The notes: generated by a model not told the origin, from the sequence alone. DNA of 11,435 nucleotides from JBBRYB01 sp038238115 (GCA_038238115.1 JBBRYB010000083.1:1-11435); one strand, 5' to 3'. Shown: positions 1-7,325, counted from the first letter of the stretch. Program-made: numbers and translations.

Positions 1-99
1 ACTCTGCGCCGCTTTCCCAGGTGGGAGGTCGACCGCGATCACGTCACCCGCCAACATACCGGCACCGTCCGCGGCTACTCGGAGGTGCGGGTCCTCATT
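1..99 (-). CDS. Partial reading frame cut by the IS21 insertion (unidentified)
   Basis: The minus strand is open from the IS boundary to the left window edge in a frame that reads NEDPHLRVAADGAGMLAGDV and then IAVDLPPGKAAQS. Its composition looks protein-like: alternating hydrophobic and Gly/Ala residues without the Arg/Ser/Pro excess typical of shadow frames in GC-rich DNA. The frame stays open into the IS end, so no native start is visible, and the 3' end lies outside the window. I do not recognise the family. It may be the tail of a gene interrupted by the IS21 element, but it is only 33 codons long and could be chance. Confidence 0.25.
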
Positions 100-125
100 T
101 GTCGCTTGCCAGTCCGATGGGGCCA
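100..125 (+). repeat. IS21 left terminal inverted repeat (L1)
   Basis: Reads TGTCGCTTGCCAG and continues to ATGGGGCCA. It aligns with the reverse complement of 2683-2708 with few mismatches, apart from a variable block in the middle. This is the outer left end of the element and the distal site for IstA. Confidence 0.8.
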
Positions 126-130
126 CCCTG

Positions 131-150
131 TTGCCAGATGCATGGGACCA
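131..150 (+). repeat. IS21 internal left repeat (L2)
   Basis: TTGCCAGATGCATGGGACCA, a second copy of the terminal motif 25 bp inside L1 in the same orientation. Multiple subterminal repeats are characteristic of IS21 ends and are transposase-binding sites in that family. Confidence 0.7.
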
Positions 151-204
151 CGTCGTGTCCATGTTGACCGGCTGGCGTGATGATCTCGGCGGCTGGTCGG
201 TGTG

Positions 205-1008
205 TCAAGTGCGGCGCCGCCGGGACGTCGGCGCGGGAGGCTCGGCTGGTGTGGTGAGCGAGGGTTTCTCGTGGTGGCGGTAGGACTCTCCTTCGATGAC
301 AAGTTCCCACGCCGCGCTCTTGAGTCTGTCGACGGCGGACTGGGCGAGCATCGGATCGGCCATGACGGCCAGCCACTCGCTGGGGTCGCGGTTGGAGGTC
401 AACACTGTGGCTGCGTGGTGGTGACGCTCGACGCAGATCTCATAGAAGTCGGCTGTCTCGGTGGCGTCGAGTGCCTGGAGGGCGAAGTCATCGATGAGAA
501 GTAGGTCGACTCCGATGAGTTTGCGCATCTCGGTGTCGTAGCTGGCGTCGAGGCGTGCGGCCTTCAGTCGTTTGTGGAGCCGGTCACCGCGTTCGAAGTG
601 CACGCTGATGCGTCGGCGGCAGGCGATGTGGCCGAGGGCGGTAGCGAGGAACGTCTTGCCAACGCCGACCGGTCCGAGGATGAACGCGTTGCGGGCTTGG
701 TCGACGAACCGCATCGACACGAGCTCGGCCCACACGGCGCGGTCATAGGTGATGGCGGCGGTGTCGTCCCATGCGTCGAGGACCATCGATGGGTCGAGCT
801 TCGCGGCTCTTGCTCGCAGGCCGGCCGACGCGTTCTCGCGTCGTTGGACCTCGTCGGAGAACAGCTGCTCGAGGAACTGGGTGTGGGTGAGGTCATGCTG
901 GCGGGCCAGGGCGAGACGTTCGGGAAGGGTGTCGAGCAGGCGGCCGAGCTTGAGGCGTCGCATCAGGGCCTTGAGCTCGGGGTCGACGGTGGGGGCTGGC
1001 GTGGTCAT
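205..1008 (-). CDS. istB: IS21 helper ATPase IstB
   Basis: A 267-aa AAA+ ATPase of the IstB/DnaC type that helps the IstA transposase choose and engage target DNA. The Walker A motif GPVGVGKT lies at about residues 112-119, and Walker B, LLLIDDF, at about 169-175. A sensor-like TSNRDPSEW stretch follows. The N-terminal helical part (about 1-100) is that of the IstB family, which matches ORFs of about 250-270 aa. Its ATG overlaps the istA stop in an ATGA arrangement (1005-1008), which implies translational coupling and fixes the start. The C-terminus is a basic Pro/Arg-rich tail (ending TSRRRRT). The reading frame is intact and no key motif is missing. Confidence 0.93.
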   Translation of the reverse strand: MTTPAPTVDPELKALMRRLKLGRLLDTLPERLALARQHDLTHTQFLEQLFSDEVQRRENASAGLRARAAKLDPSMVLDAWDDTAAITYDRAVWAELVSMRFVDQARNAFILGPVGVGKTFLATALGHIACRRRISVHFERGDRLHKRLKAARLDASYDTEMRKLIGVDLLLIDDFALQALDATETADFYEICVERHHHAATVLTSNRDPSEWLAVMADPMLAQSAVDRLKSAAWELVIEGESYRHHEKPSLTTPAEPPAPTSRRRRT

Positions 1009-2561
1009 GCGCGTGCCTCCTTGTTGGTCGCGAACTCTGACGGGTCGCGGGCGAAGCGTCCTGAGACGATGACGGGGTCGGGTCGGGTGTCGGGCTCGGC
1101 GTCCTCACGGGCGCGCTCGAGCATGCGTGACACCAGGTTCACGTCGAGCGCTTCGGCGTCAAGGGCGCGCCGGCACGCCAGCTCGACACGTTCAGCGCCC
1201 CATTTCTTGACGAGCCCGAGGAGCCGGTAGACCTGTCGCATCTTGGTCCACGGCAACGGGTTGTCGAGCAGCGCCGCCGCGTAGACGCCGATGGCGTCGC
1301 CATGGCCGGCGGCTATGCGCCGCAGCTGGTCGAGGTCACGGGTCGCGTAGATCTCCTTGCCTGTCGGGTAGTCGCCCGGGTCGGTGCTGCGCTGCCCTGG
1401 GGCCTTGCGGGGGTGGACCTTCACCAGCTCACCGCGGAAGTAGAGCTTCACCGTGAGCGCGTCGCGCCTGGCATTCACTCGCCGGCTGATGAGGTGATGC
1501 GGGACCGAGTAGAGCGCCTTGTCGACCTCGACGTGGAAGTCGCGGTGCACCTTGGGTGAGGACCATGCCGGCACGTCGAACGCCGCGGCCGGGATGGCCA
1601 ACAACCGCGGCAACTCCTGGGCGCGGAACTCCTCGATCGGTCGGCACTGCGTCGTGCCGTGCACACGCACCCCGGCCGTCTCGCGGCACCACGTCTCCGC
1701 CCGTGTCCCGACGTCGGCGAGATCGATGAACGTCTCACCGGCGAAGAAGTTGTTCCGCACGTAGGGAACGGTCCGCTCGACACGCGGCTTGTCGGTCGGC
1801 GTCGCGACGCGGGCCGCGTCGATAACGAAGCCTCTCGACTGCGCGTACTCCAAGAACACATCGTTCAAACGCGGCGCGGTGTTCTCGGCCTTGATGACGA
1901 TCGACTTCATGTTGTCCGGAATGACCACCGGGAACACCCCATCAAAGAAGCGCCACGCCCCCTCGAACCCGGCGATCACGTCGGCCGTGGTCTGGCTGAA
2001 CGTTGGCCACACGAAGCAATGCCGACTGAAACACGCCGTGAAGATCAACGCCCAACACACCCGCCGCCGCTCGCCGTCGGCCACCAGTCCCAAGCGACCG
2101 AAGTCGACCTGCAACTCGACCCCCGGCGGTGGGTCATCGACGCGCACCGTCGTCGAACGCTGGCCCGCGTCGCACCGCTCCACCGCAAAGCGCGCCAACG
2201 TCCGGTGCGGGACCACCACACCTCGCCGGGCGAGCAGGATCCCGATCTTCACCACGGTGAGACCCTGCTCCACCCCCTCCTTGATGCGCGCCTCCTCGGC
2301 CAACAACAACCGCCACGCCGCGCCGTGACCGTCGAGTCGATGCGGGCGCACCCGTTCGACGACCTGACCGATCAGCTCATCGGTGAGCTGATCCTCACCA
2401 CCGTCGCGGTCGACCCCCAGCTCGACCGCCGCAGTGATGTAGCGCCGTGCCGTCTTGCGATCCACGCCGACACCCTGCGCGATCGGCCGCTCGCCGTCAC
2501 CCTTCAACCAGCGCCGCAGCGCCTCTCTGATCTGAACCACCGAAACCTCCCTGAACGCCAA
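1005..2561 (-). CDS. istA: IS21 transposase IstA
   Basis: A 518-aa DDE transposase. A helix-turn-helix region lies near residues 25-45 (PIAQGVGVDRKTARRYI). The RNase H-like (rve) catalytic core follows, with candidate catalytic residues D153 (in VELQVDFG), D216 (in VVIPDNMKS) and E262 (in KPRVERTVPYVRNNF). The C-terminal beta-rich DNA-binding part contains RDFHVEVDKALYSVPHHLI, typical of IS21 transposases. The length is normal for the family. The start shown is a TTG preceded by GGAGG with 4 nt of spacing. A GTG at codon 8 (position 2540), preceded by AGGGAGG, is an equally good alternative. The gene overlaps istB by 4 bp. The protein acts on the terminal repeats at 100-150 and 2625-2708. Confidence 0.93.
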   Translation of the reverse strand: MAFREVSVVQIREALRRWLKGDGERPIAQGVGVDRKTARRYITAAVELGVDRDGGEDQLTDELIGQVVERVRPHRLDGHGAAWRLLLAEEARIKEGVEQGLTVVKIGILLARRGVVVPHRTLARFAVERCDAGQRSTTVRVDDPPPGVELQVDFGRLGLVADGERRRVCWALIFTACFSRHCFVWPTFSQTTADVIAGFEGAWRFFDGVFPVVIPDNMKSIVIKAENTAPRLNDVFLEYAQSRGFVIDAARVATPTDKPRVERTVPYVRNNFFAGETFIDLADVGTRAETWCRETAGVRVHGTTQCRPIEEFRAQELPRLLAIPAAAFDVPAWSSPKVHRDFHVEVDKALYSVPHHLISRRVNARRDALTVKLYFRGELVKVHPRKAPGQRSTDPGDYPTGKEIYATRDLDQLRRIAAGHGDAIGVYAAALLDNPLPWTKMRQVYRLLGLVKKWGAERVELACRRALDAEALDVNLVSRMLERAREDAEPDTRPDPVIVSGRFARDPSEFATNKEARA

Positions 2562-2624
2562 TGGACCTCCTCGTCGGAGACCCAGCCGAATGACACCTCA
2601 GCCGGCGTAGGTGGACCCTCAGGG

Positions 2625-2643
2625 TGGTCCCATGACTGGCAAC
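2625..2643 (-). repeat. IS21 internal right repeat (R3)
   Basis: TGGTCCCATGACTGGCAAC, the innermost of three right-end copies of the IstA-binding motif. It lies between the right tip and the istA start, so transposase bound here could also repress its own promoter (inference). Confidence 0.65.
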
Positions 2644-2648
2644 AGGGG

Positions 2649-2670
2649 TGGTCCCATGCCACTGGCAAAA
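2649..2670 (-). repeat. IS21 internal right repeat (R2)
   Basis: TGGTCCCATGCCACTGGCAA and two further A residues, the second right-end copy, 24 bp from R3 and 34 bp from the terminal copy. Confidence 0.68.
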
Positions 2671-2682
2671 CCAGCAGCTACC

Positions 2683-2708
2683 TGGTCCCATGTCGCTGGC
2701 AAACGACA
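2683..2708 (-). repeat. IS21 right terminal inverted repeat (R1)
   Basis: Reads TGGTCCCATGTCGCTGGCAA and then ACGACA on the plus strand. Its complement starts TGTCGTTTGCCAG and pairs with the left end at 100-125. It defines the right boundary of the element. Confidence 0.8.
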
Positions 2709-2819
2709 CTGGGCGTCGGTAGCGCATCCCAAGCACTGCACCGCAACGCAGCCGGTGTGGCGAGCTCGACGAACATGACCAGCACAATCGAGGGACAACA
2801 CTCCCCTGCTCAGCAGCGC

Positions 2820-2868
2820 GGGGCGGGGTTCGAACCCGCACGGAGCCGAAGCTCCAGAGGAGTTAAGA
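2820..2868 (-). pseudogene. tRNA-like relic: long variable arm plus T-arm
   Basis: On the minus strand a perfect 5-bp hairpin GGAGC-TTCG-GCTCC is followed, after GT, by GCGGG-TTCGAAC-CCCGC. The latter is a perfect 5-bp T-stem with a canonical 7-nt T-loop. This order matches the 3' half of a class II tRNA (Leu, Ser or Tyr type). No D-arm, matching 5' acceptor strand or acceptable anticodon arm is present upstream, so this is not a functional tRNA. It may be the 3' tRNA segment left at an integrase attachment site, or a decayed tRNA gene. The T-loop match is strong but short. Confidence 0.4.
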
Positions 2869-2982
2869 CCGGACTAACGGGTCGGTTCGGGATGCCGTGG
2901 TCCGTCGTGTGCCCTGTGACCTGGGGTTTCGTCCGTGCCTTCCGCCGAGTGCGGTCCCGTTCGCTGCCGGCGCGGCGAGTCC

Positions 2983-3004
2983 TGTGCACATTCTGTGCAC
3001 ACCG
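2983..3004 (+). repeat. Paired 11-bp direct repeat, site 1
   Basis: TGTGCACATTC followed immediately by TGTGCACACCG: two 11-bp units sharing TGTGCACA. An 11-bp period is about one helical turn and suggests two protein subunits on the same DNA face. It lies about 40 bp beyond the cyclase stop codon. Related pairs occur at 6558, 6839 and 7059. Confidence 0.5.
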
Positions 3005-3042
3005 GTGACGACAATCTCCTCGCCACGAAGGTCGGCCGTCGC

Positions 3043-6000
3043 CTACTCGACTGGGCGGTAGCGCTCGGGGTAGCGCGTGTCGAGCCGAGGACCGGCGGAC
3101 TGACTCCAGGCGGTGAGGATCGCTTGGTGATGCGGAACGTCGTGGAGGAACCGCTGCCGAGCCTGTTCGTCGACGATACGGCGGGCCTGCGAGTGCAAGG
3201 CATCGTGTGCGTCGGCCAGGACATCAATCGCCCGAGCATCTCCGCTCTGATCGAGGACCTCATAGCAACTCAACCGGATGCGCAACGGCTCCTCCGTCCC
3301 GTTCAGGTGCCCACCTGACGCCAGGTGCCGGAGGATCTTGTCGACCTCTACCAGCGCGCCCTCGTGGTCGCCTTCCACGAGGTGCAGACGAGCGAGGCCG
3401 GCGGTCGGTTCCATAGCAAGGTGGGGTCCGTCGTTCAGCTCGAACAGGTCGCGCGAGCGCGTGAGCGCGTGCCGGGCGACGTCCCACTGCTCGAGGTTGG
3501 TCGCGGCCAGCCCGAGTACGAGACAGGCCGCGGCCTCGAGGTCCCGCGCCCCGCTCGCCGCAGCGCGCTCAACCGAGGCTCGAGCATCAGCGATCGCCGC
3601 GCCGTCCTCGCCGAGAAGGTGACTGATGGCCGCCAGGTTGACGAGCACGAGCGCTTCGGTGAAGACCCAACCGTTGTCGACGGCAAGCCGCAAGCTCTCG
3701 CCGAGGGACTCTCGCCCGTCGGCGTACGCGCCAACGCGAATCTGAATATCGGCCATGCTGACGAGCTCGCTCGCCTCCTGGGCTCGGTCGCGGCTCTCGC
3801 GGGCGATCGCCAGAGCCTCGAGCCGTGCCTCGTCACCTGCGATCGGGTCGCCCAGCTCTGTCACGATCCCGGCGAGCGACGACAAGAGCGCACCCTCGGT
3901 CGCTCGATCCCCGTGGCTCCGCGCCAGTCTGAGGCCCTGCTCGGCCAACGCCTGGGCACCGGTGAAGTCCCCCATCCGGCGTTGCGCGATGGCCCTCTCG
4001 CTCAGGGAGCGGGCCACGAGTGCTGGTCTGCCGGCGCGTTGGGCGAGCGTCTGCGTGCGCCTTCCCTCGATCGCCGCGTTCTGATAATCGCCTTCCTGCA
4101 CGAGAGATCGTGTGCGGCGAAGAGACGCATCGGCCCGCTTGCCGTCGTCGTCCAAGGCGTCCGCGACGGCATCGAGCACGTCCAGATCAGCTGCATGTGC
4201 TGCGCGTTCTCCCTGGGAGGCGAGCAGCCGCTCACGCGTCGTCAGGAGCCGCCACTGGATCTCGTGGTCGTCGGGGGCGGCGAGCGCCAGGGCACGGGCC
4301 ACATACAGCAGGGCTGCTTCGCGAGCATCACGGGACGCCGCCTGTTCAGCGGCTCGCGTGGAGAACTCGACGGCGTTGGCCGTGTCACCAGCGCGCTCGT
4401 AATGCTCGCCGATCGTGCCGAGGTGCTCATCGCCACGCGGGACGGCGGAGCTACTGAGCCACTTTGCCGCTCGTGCGTGGTAGTCGCGGCGGTCACGCTT
4501 GAGCATCGATTCGTACGTGAACTGATGCAGCAGGTGGTGTTGGAAGCTGTACTCCCGCACGTCGGTATCGCGAACACCGTCAGAGGGTTGCATCACCAGG
4601 AAGCCGCGCCGGACGAGCTCGTCGATGCCGTTCGGCGACGAGTGTCCGAGCGCCGCGACCGCATCGTCGGAGAAGGAGAAGCCAAGCACCGAAGCCTGTT
4701 GGAGCGTGATCCGGTGGGCCTCAGGCAGCGCATCGAGGCGAGCTTGCATGACGCCGGTCAGGGTCGCCGGAACCCGCAGAGTGAACAACTTCTCGGGGGC
4801 AATCTGCCACGTCACATCATCGATTGGAACGAGCGTGCCCTCGTCGAGCAGCATCCGAACCGTCTCCTCCATGAAGAACGGATTTCCGTCGCCCGCCTCC
4901 GTGACGAGCGTCAGCAGCTCGCTCGGCGGAGCCGGAAGCCGCTGTAGCAGCACCCGGGCCAGCTCGCCGGTCTGCTGCCGCCCGAGCGGAGCCAGGTCGA
5001 TCCGCTGGTAAACGCCGTCGTCCGCGAACCAGCGCGGCCGCCGCTCGAGCAACACGGGCCGGGCTGAACCGACGATGAGCACGGCGACGTCCCGGCTCAC
5101 CATGCTCAGGTGGTCCAGGAAGGCGAACGTGCCGTCGTCCGCCCAGTGGAGGTCCTCGAGCAGCATGACGATCGGTGCCCTGTCGTCCCCGTCCGAGGCC
5201 ATGCGGCGAAGGAGCAACGCCCCCGCATGCAAACCACGCGAGCGAATCTGCTGAGGGTCGCCGACGATGCCACCGACGTGGGCGCTGCCCGAGAAGTCGA
5301 GCCCGATGAGGTGGCCGAGCAGATGGACTGGGCCGTCACCTTCGTCGCCGAACACCGGGCCGACTCCGGCCATCCACGCGCTGCGGGCGTCGTCGGCCGT
5401 CGCATCGTCGGCGATCTGGAAACGACGAGCGAGGACGTCGCGGAGCAATCCATACGGTTGCTGCACCCACTGTGGGTGGGCCCGACCCCTGAAGATGTAG
5501 GACGATTCGGGTTGGCCATCGGCCCAGCTCTCGAACTCGTACATAAGGCGGCTCTTGCCGACACCGGCATCCGCGACGAGCGTGACGACGTGCAGCCCTG
5601 CTCGGTCGTGCAGCACGCGATATGCGTTTTGGAGCCGGGCGAGCTCGTCGTCGCGGCCCACCATGCGGGTGTCGAGTCCCTCGATTCCACGTGTGGCCGT
5701 GCGGAATGTCCGTGGCTTCGCCCGCTTCACGAGGTAGGTACGAAGGGGCTCGTCCACTCCCTTCACCCGGGTCGCGGGCTCCTCGATCACGTCGAACAGG
5801 CCGCGCACCTGCCGGTAGGTGTTGTGGCTGATCCGCAGGCCACCTTCCGGCGCCGATTGCTCCATCCGAGCCGCGAGGTTCACGGTGCTGCCCCGGATCG
5901 CGTGGTCGCCTTCGACACCGCCCCCGAGCAGCACTGGTCCGGAGTCGATACCGACGCGGACGTCGAACTCGCGCTCGTCGAGATGGCCCGTGTGGGCCGC

Positions 6001-6420
6001 CGCCAGATGAGGTACCGCCTCGATGATGGCCAAGCCGGCACAGATCGCGTTCTCAGCGGCCGCCTCGTGGGCATCCCCGGCGCCGAACGCTGCCAATAGG
6101 CCATCGCCCATGTAATTCAGAACCCGTCCCCGATGCTGCTCGACGAGCGACGTGAACCGCCGCATCGAGCCGTCCATCAGTTCGTGAAGGTCCTCGGGAT
6201 CGAGCCGGGTTCCGATCGCCGTGGATCCGACGATGTCGACGAACAGGATCGTCACCGGTGTGAGTCGCGCCTCACCGGTCGATCGCAGTGTCGCCAGCAC
6301 CTCGGCGAGGCTGGCGCGCAACGGTGCCAGCGCCAGCTCGAGCGCAGCCTCGCCCAATGCCGACCGCTGTGCCTCCAGGGAAGCGATTGCCGCCTCCAAC
6401 TCGGTGCGCTTGATCGCCAC
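3043..6420 (-). CDS. Adenylate/guanylate cyclase domain, AAA ATPase and TPR fusion protein
   Basis: A 1125-aa cytoplasmic signalling protein with no signal peptide or membrane segment. Residues 1-50 form a short helical, possibly coiled-coil lead. The class III nucleotide cyclase domain spans about 53-235. Metal-binding Asp candidates are D62 (in LFVDIVGST) and D106 (in NYMGDG), and VNLAARM carries the usual late Asn/Arg pair. An AAA_16-type ATPase begins at about 250 (MVGRDDELARL). Its Walker A is ADAGVGKS (283-290), with Ala in place of the usual first Gly, and its Walker B is IVMLLED (417-423), followed by HWAD. From about 650 the chain is Ala/Leu-rich paired helices of TPR type. The start is GTG; an in-frame TAG lies just upstream. 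GGGAGG sits only 1 nt before the GTG, unusually close, so the true start is uncertain. The residue that normally selects the purine (Lys before the second metal Asp) is Asn here, so the product nucleotide cannot be predicted. The architecture is common in actinobacteria, mostly of unknown stimulus. Confidence 0.9.
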   Translation of the reverse strand: MAIKRTELEAAIASLEAQRSALGEAALELALAPLRASLAEVLATLRSTGEARLTPVTILFVDIVGSTAIGTRLDPEDLHELMDGSMRRFTSLVEQHRGRVLNYMGDGLLAAFGAGDAHEAAAENAICAGLAIIEAVPHLAAAHTGHLDEREFDVRVGIDSGPVLLGGGVEGDHAIRGSTVNLAARMEQSAPEGGLRISHNTYRQVRGLFDVIEEPATRVKGVDEPLRTYLVKRAKPRTFRTATRGIEGLDTRMVGRDDELARLQNAYRVLHDRAGLHVVTLVADAGVGKSRLMYEFESWADGQPESSYIFRGRAHPQWVQQPYGLLRDVLARRFQIADDATADDARSAWMAGVGPVFGDEGDGPVHLLGHLIGLDFSGSAHVGGIVGDPQQIRSRGLHAGALLLRRMASDGDDRAPIVMLLEDLHWADDGTFAFLDHLSMVSRDVAVLIVGSARPVLLERRPRWFADDGVYQRIDLAPLGRQQTGELARVLLQRLPAPPSELLTLVTEAGDGNPFFMEETVRMLLDEGTLVPIDDVTWQIAPEKLFTLRVPATLTGVMQARLDALPEAHRITLQQASVLGFSFSDDAVAALGHSSPNGIDELVRRGFLVMQPSDGVRDTDVREYSFQHHLLHQFTYESMLKRDRRDYHARAAKWLSSSAVPRGDEHLGTIGEHYERAGDTANAVEFSTRAAEQAASRDAREAALLYVARALALAAPDDHEIQWRLLTTRERLLASQGERAAHAADLDVLDAVADALDDDGKRADASLRRTRSLVQEGDYQNAAIEGRRTQTLAQRAGRPALVARSLSERAIAQRRMGDFTGAQALAEQGLRLARSHGDRATEGALLSSLAGIVTELGDPIAGDEARLEALAIARESRDRAQEASELVSMADIQIRVGAYADGRESLGESLRLAVDNGWVFTEALVLVNLAAISHLLGEDGAAIADARASVERAAASGARDLEAAACLVLGLAATNLEQWDVARHALTRSRDLFELNDGPHLAMEPTAGLARLHLVEGDHEGALVEVDKILRHLASGGHLNGTEEPLRIRLSCYEVLDQSGDARAIDVLADAHDALHSQARRIVDEQARQRFLHDVPHHQAILTAWSQSAGPRLDTRYPERYRPVE

Positions 6421-6557
6421 ACCTCCCTTCGGTCCCGCGACCTACAAAGCTAGATCTCGGCGTCAGGTCACGGAGTGGGTGTCCGTCGCCCAGCTCGAGG
6501 CCGTGACCGGGGAGAACTCGCGGCGCGCCGCAGTGAGGCGCGATCTGACGTGTGCCC

Positions 6558-6579
6558 TGAGCACATCTTGTGCATACGG
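6558..6579 (+). repeat. Paired 11-bp direct repeat, site 2
   Basis: TGAGCACATCT followed by TGTGCATACGG. It is the most diverged of the four pairs but keeps the 11-bp spacing and the GCA(C/T)A core. It lies about 140 bp upstream of the cyclase start. The following sequence (gagagcatcctcgcg) loosely resembles that after site 1 (gacaatctcctcgcc). Confidence 0.4.
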
Positions 6580-6838
6580 CCGAGAGCATCCTCGCGCTAC
6601 TGGCGACCGACCGGAGTCCTTGCTGCACCTTGAGCTGACGGGACGGGTCGCCACAGAACGAACCGAGACTGCGCGGCAAGCCGCTCGTACGAGACCTGTA
6701 CGTGCTCGCTCGACCGGCTCTCTCACTTGACCTGCGACCCACGGGCTCGCATGGACCTTCGATGGCGTCCGGTCGGGTCCACCGGCCCGCCTCGTTCCGG
6801 CGCACCCGAATCTCAGATTTCAGAAGCGGTGACGCAGC

Positions 6839-6860
6839 TTGGTACATCCTTGGTACATCG
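6839..6860 (+). repeat. Paired 11-bp direct repeat, site 3
   Basis: TTGGTACATCC followed by TTGGTACATCG: two tandem units differing only in the last base. Same layout as site 4, 220 bp away. Confidence 0.55.
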
Positions 6861-7058
6861 GGACGCGCGATGGACCTTCCGCCGAGGCCAATTCCCTGCG
6901 CTGAGTACGGAGCAGCGTTCCGGTCAATCCTGCGTCCTTCGGGTTATGAGACCTCGGTCACCGACTCGCGTAATCCCTGGTGAGAGCTGTTTGGCCAGAT
7001 CAGCGCCGGTTTTCGACTGCCCGCTCGTCACCGCTACTCCCCTCTGTTTACCGATGGC

Positions 7059-7080
7059 TTGGTACATCGTTGATACATCG
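7059..7080 (+). repeat. Paired 11-bp direct repeat, site 4
   Basis: TTGGTACATCG followed by TTGATACATCG, one mismatch between units. Its first unit is identical to the second unit of site 3, in the same orientation. Confidence 0.55.
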
Positions 7081-7239
7081 CGCCGCCTTGGACCCGTCAT
7101 CCGTTCGCGCGCACAGAGTGACATCCTCCGGCAGCGCAGCCCACTCGGTCGACGATTGACGTCACTCTTGATCCCACCCGCTTCAAGCTATTCACGGGCG
7201 ACGCATCGCCTTACCCCCGCTGCGGGGAGGGGCGGTTGG

Positions 7240-7325
7240 AGTTCCGCTGGCTGGAGCGGGATTTGATCCCAACGACCCTGGGGGTGAAGAGCGCACGTCC
7301 AGCCTTCCAACTCGGCGGGCACGTC
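7240..7325 (-). pseudogene. Second tRNA-like relic (T-arm and D-loop-like pieces)
   Basis: On the minus strand, GGGATCAAATCCC resembles a T-arm (canonical loop TTCAAAT, here ATCAAAT). About 40 nt upstream is GCCGAGTTGGAAGGC, which resembles a D-arm with a GG-containing loop. A 7-bp perfect pair GGCTGGA/TCCAGCC brackets the T-arm side, but the enclosed 42 nt is too short for a normal tRNA. Between the pieces, CTGG...CCAG could be an anticodon stem, but its loop is far too long. The parts look tRNA-derived but do not fold together. This could be a decayed tRNA, an old attachment site, or chance. Confidence 0.25.

Larger units (their letters stand above)
100..2708 (-). mobile_element. IS21-family insertion sequence, apparently complete
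   Basis: A 2.6-kb element, within the usual IS21 size range, carrying istA and istB in the standard order and bounded by inverted repeats. The left end (100-125) begins TGTCGCTTGCCAG and the right end (2683-2708, read on the other strand) begins TGTCGTTTGCCAG. Both continue to a tGGGrCCA block. The TGT tip and the extra subterminal copies of the same motif (two at the left, three at the right) are typical of IS21, where IstA binds multiple terminal repeats. Both reading frames are intact, so it may be active. IS21 normally duplicates 4-8 bp of target. The flanks seen here (cctcatt on the left, ctgggcg on the right) do not match, so this copy may have recombined after insertion or its duplication has decayed. 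Confidence 0.88.
2709..3042. other. Gene-free stretch between the IS21 element and the cyclase gene
   Basis: No convincing protein gene in 334 bp. The open frames here are continuations of shadow frames. It holds a tRNA-like relic (2820-2868) and a paired 11-bp repeat (2983-3004). I see no clear U-tracted terminator for the cyclase gene, which ends at 3043 and is transcribed into this region. Confidence 0.6.

Noticed and set aside
2820..2900. Complete tRNA gene on the minus strand
   Set aside because: The T-arm and variable arm are good, but no acceptor pairing, D-arm or proper anticodon loop (T at position 33) can be drawn.
1659..3008. 449-aa plus-strand open frame across the istA gene and the IS right end
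   Set aside because: It is antisense to istA for most of its length and then crosses the IS boundary and the tRNA-like relic. Its composition is Arg/Pro/His-rich without domains.
3325..4947. 540-aa plus-strand open frame opposite the cyclase gene
   Set aside because: It runs antisense to the strongly supported TPR-region coding sequence, has no recognisable domain or ribosome site, and is the kind of long shadow frame expected in GC-rich coding DNA.
5110..6099. 329-aa plus-strand open frame opposite the cyclase/ATPase domains
   Set aside because: Shadow of the cyclase-ATPase reading frame, whose motifs are unambiguous on the minus strand.
6272..6847. 191-aa minus-strand open frame starting at repeat site 3
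   Set aside because: Overlaps the 5' end of the cyclase gene in another frame, is Arg/Ser-rich, has no domain and no ribosome site.
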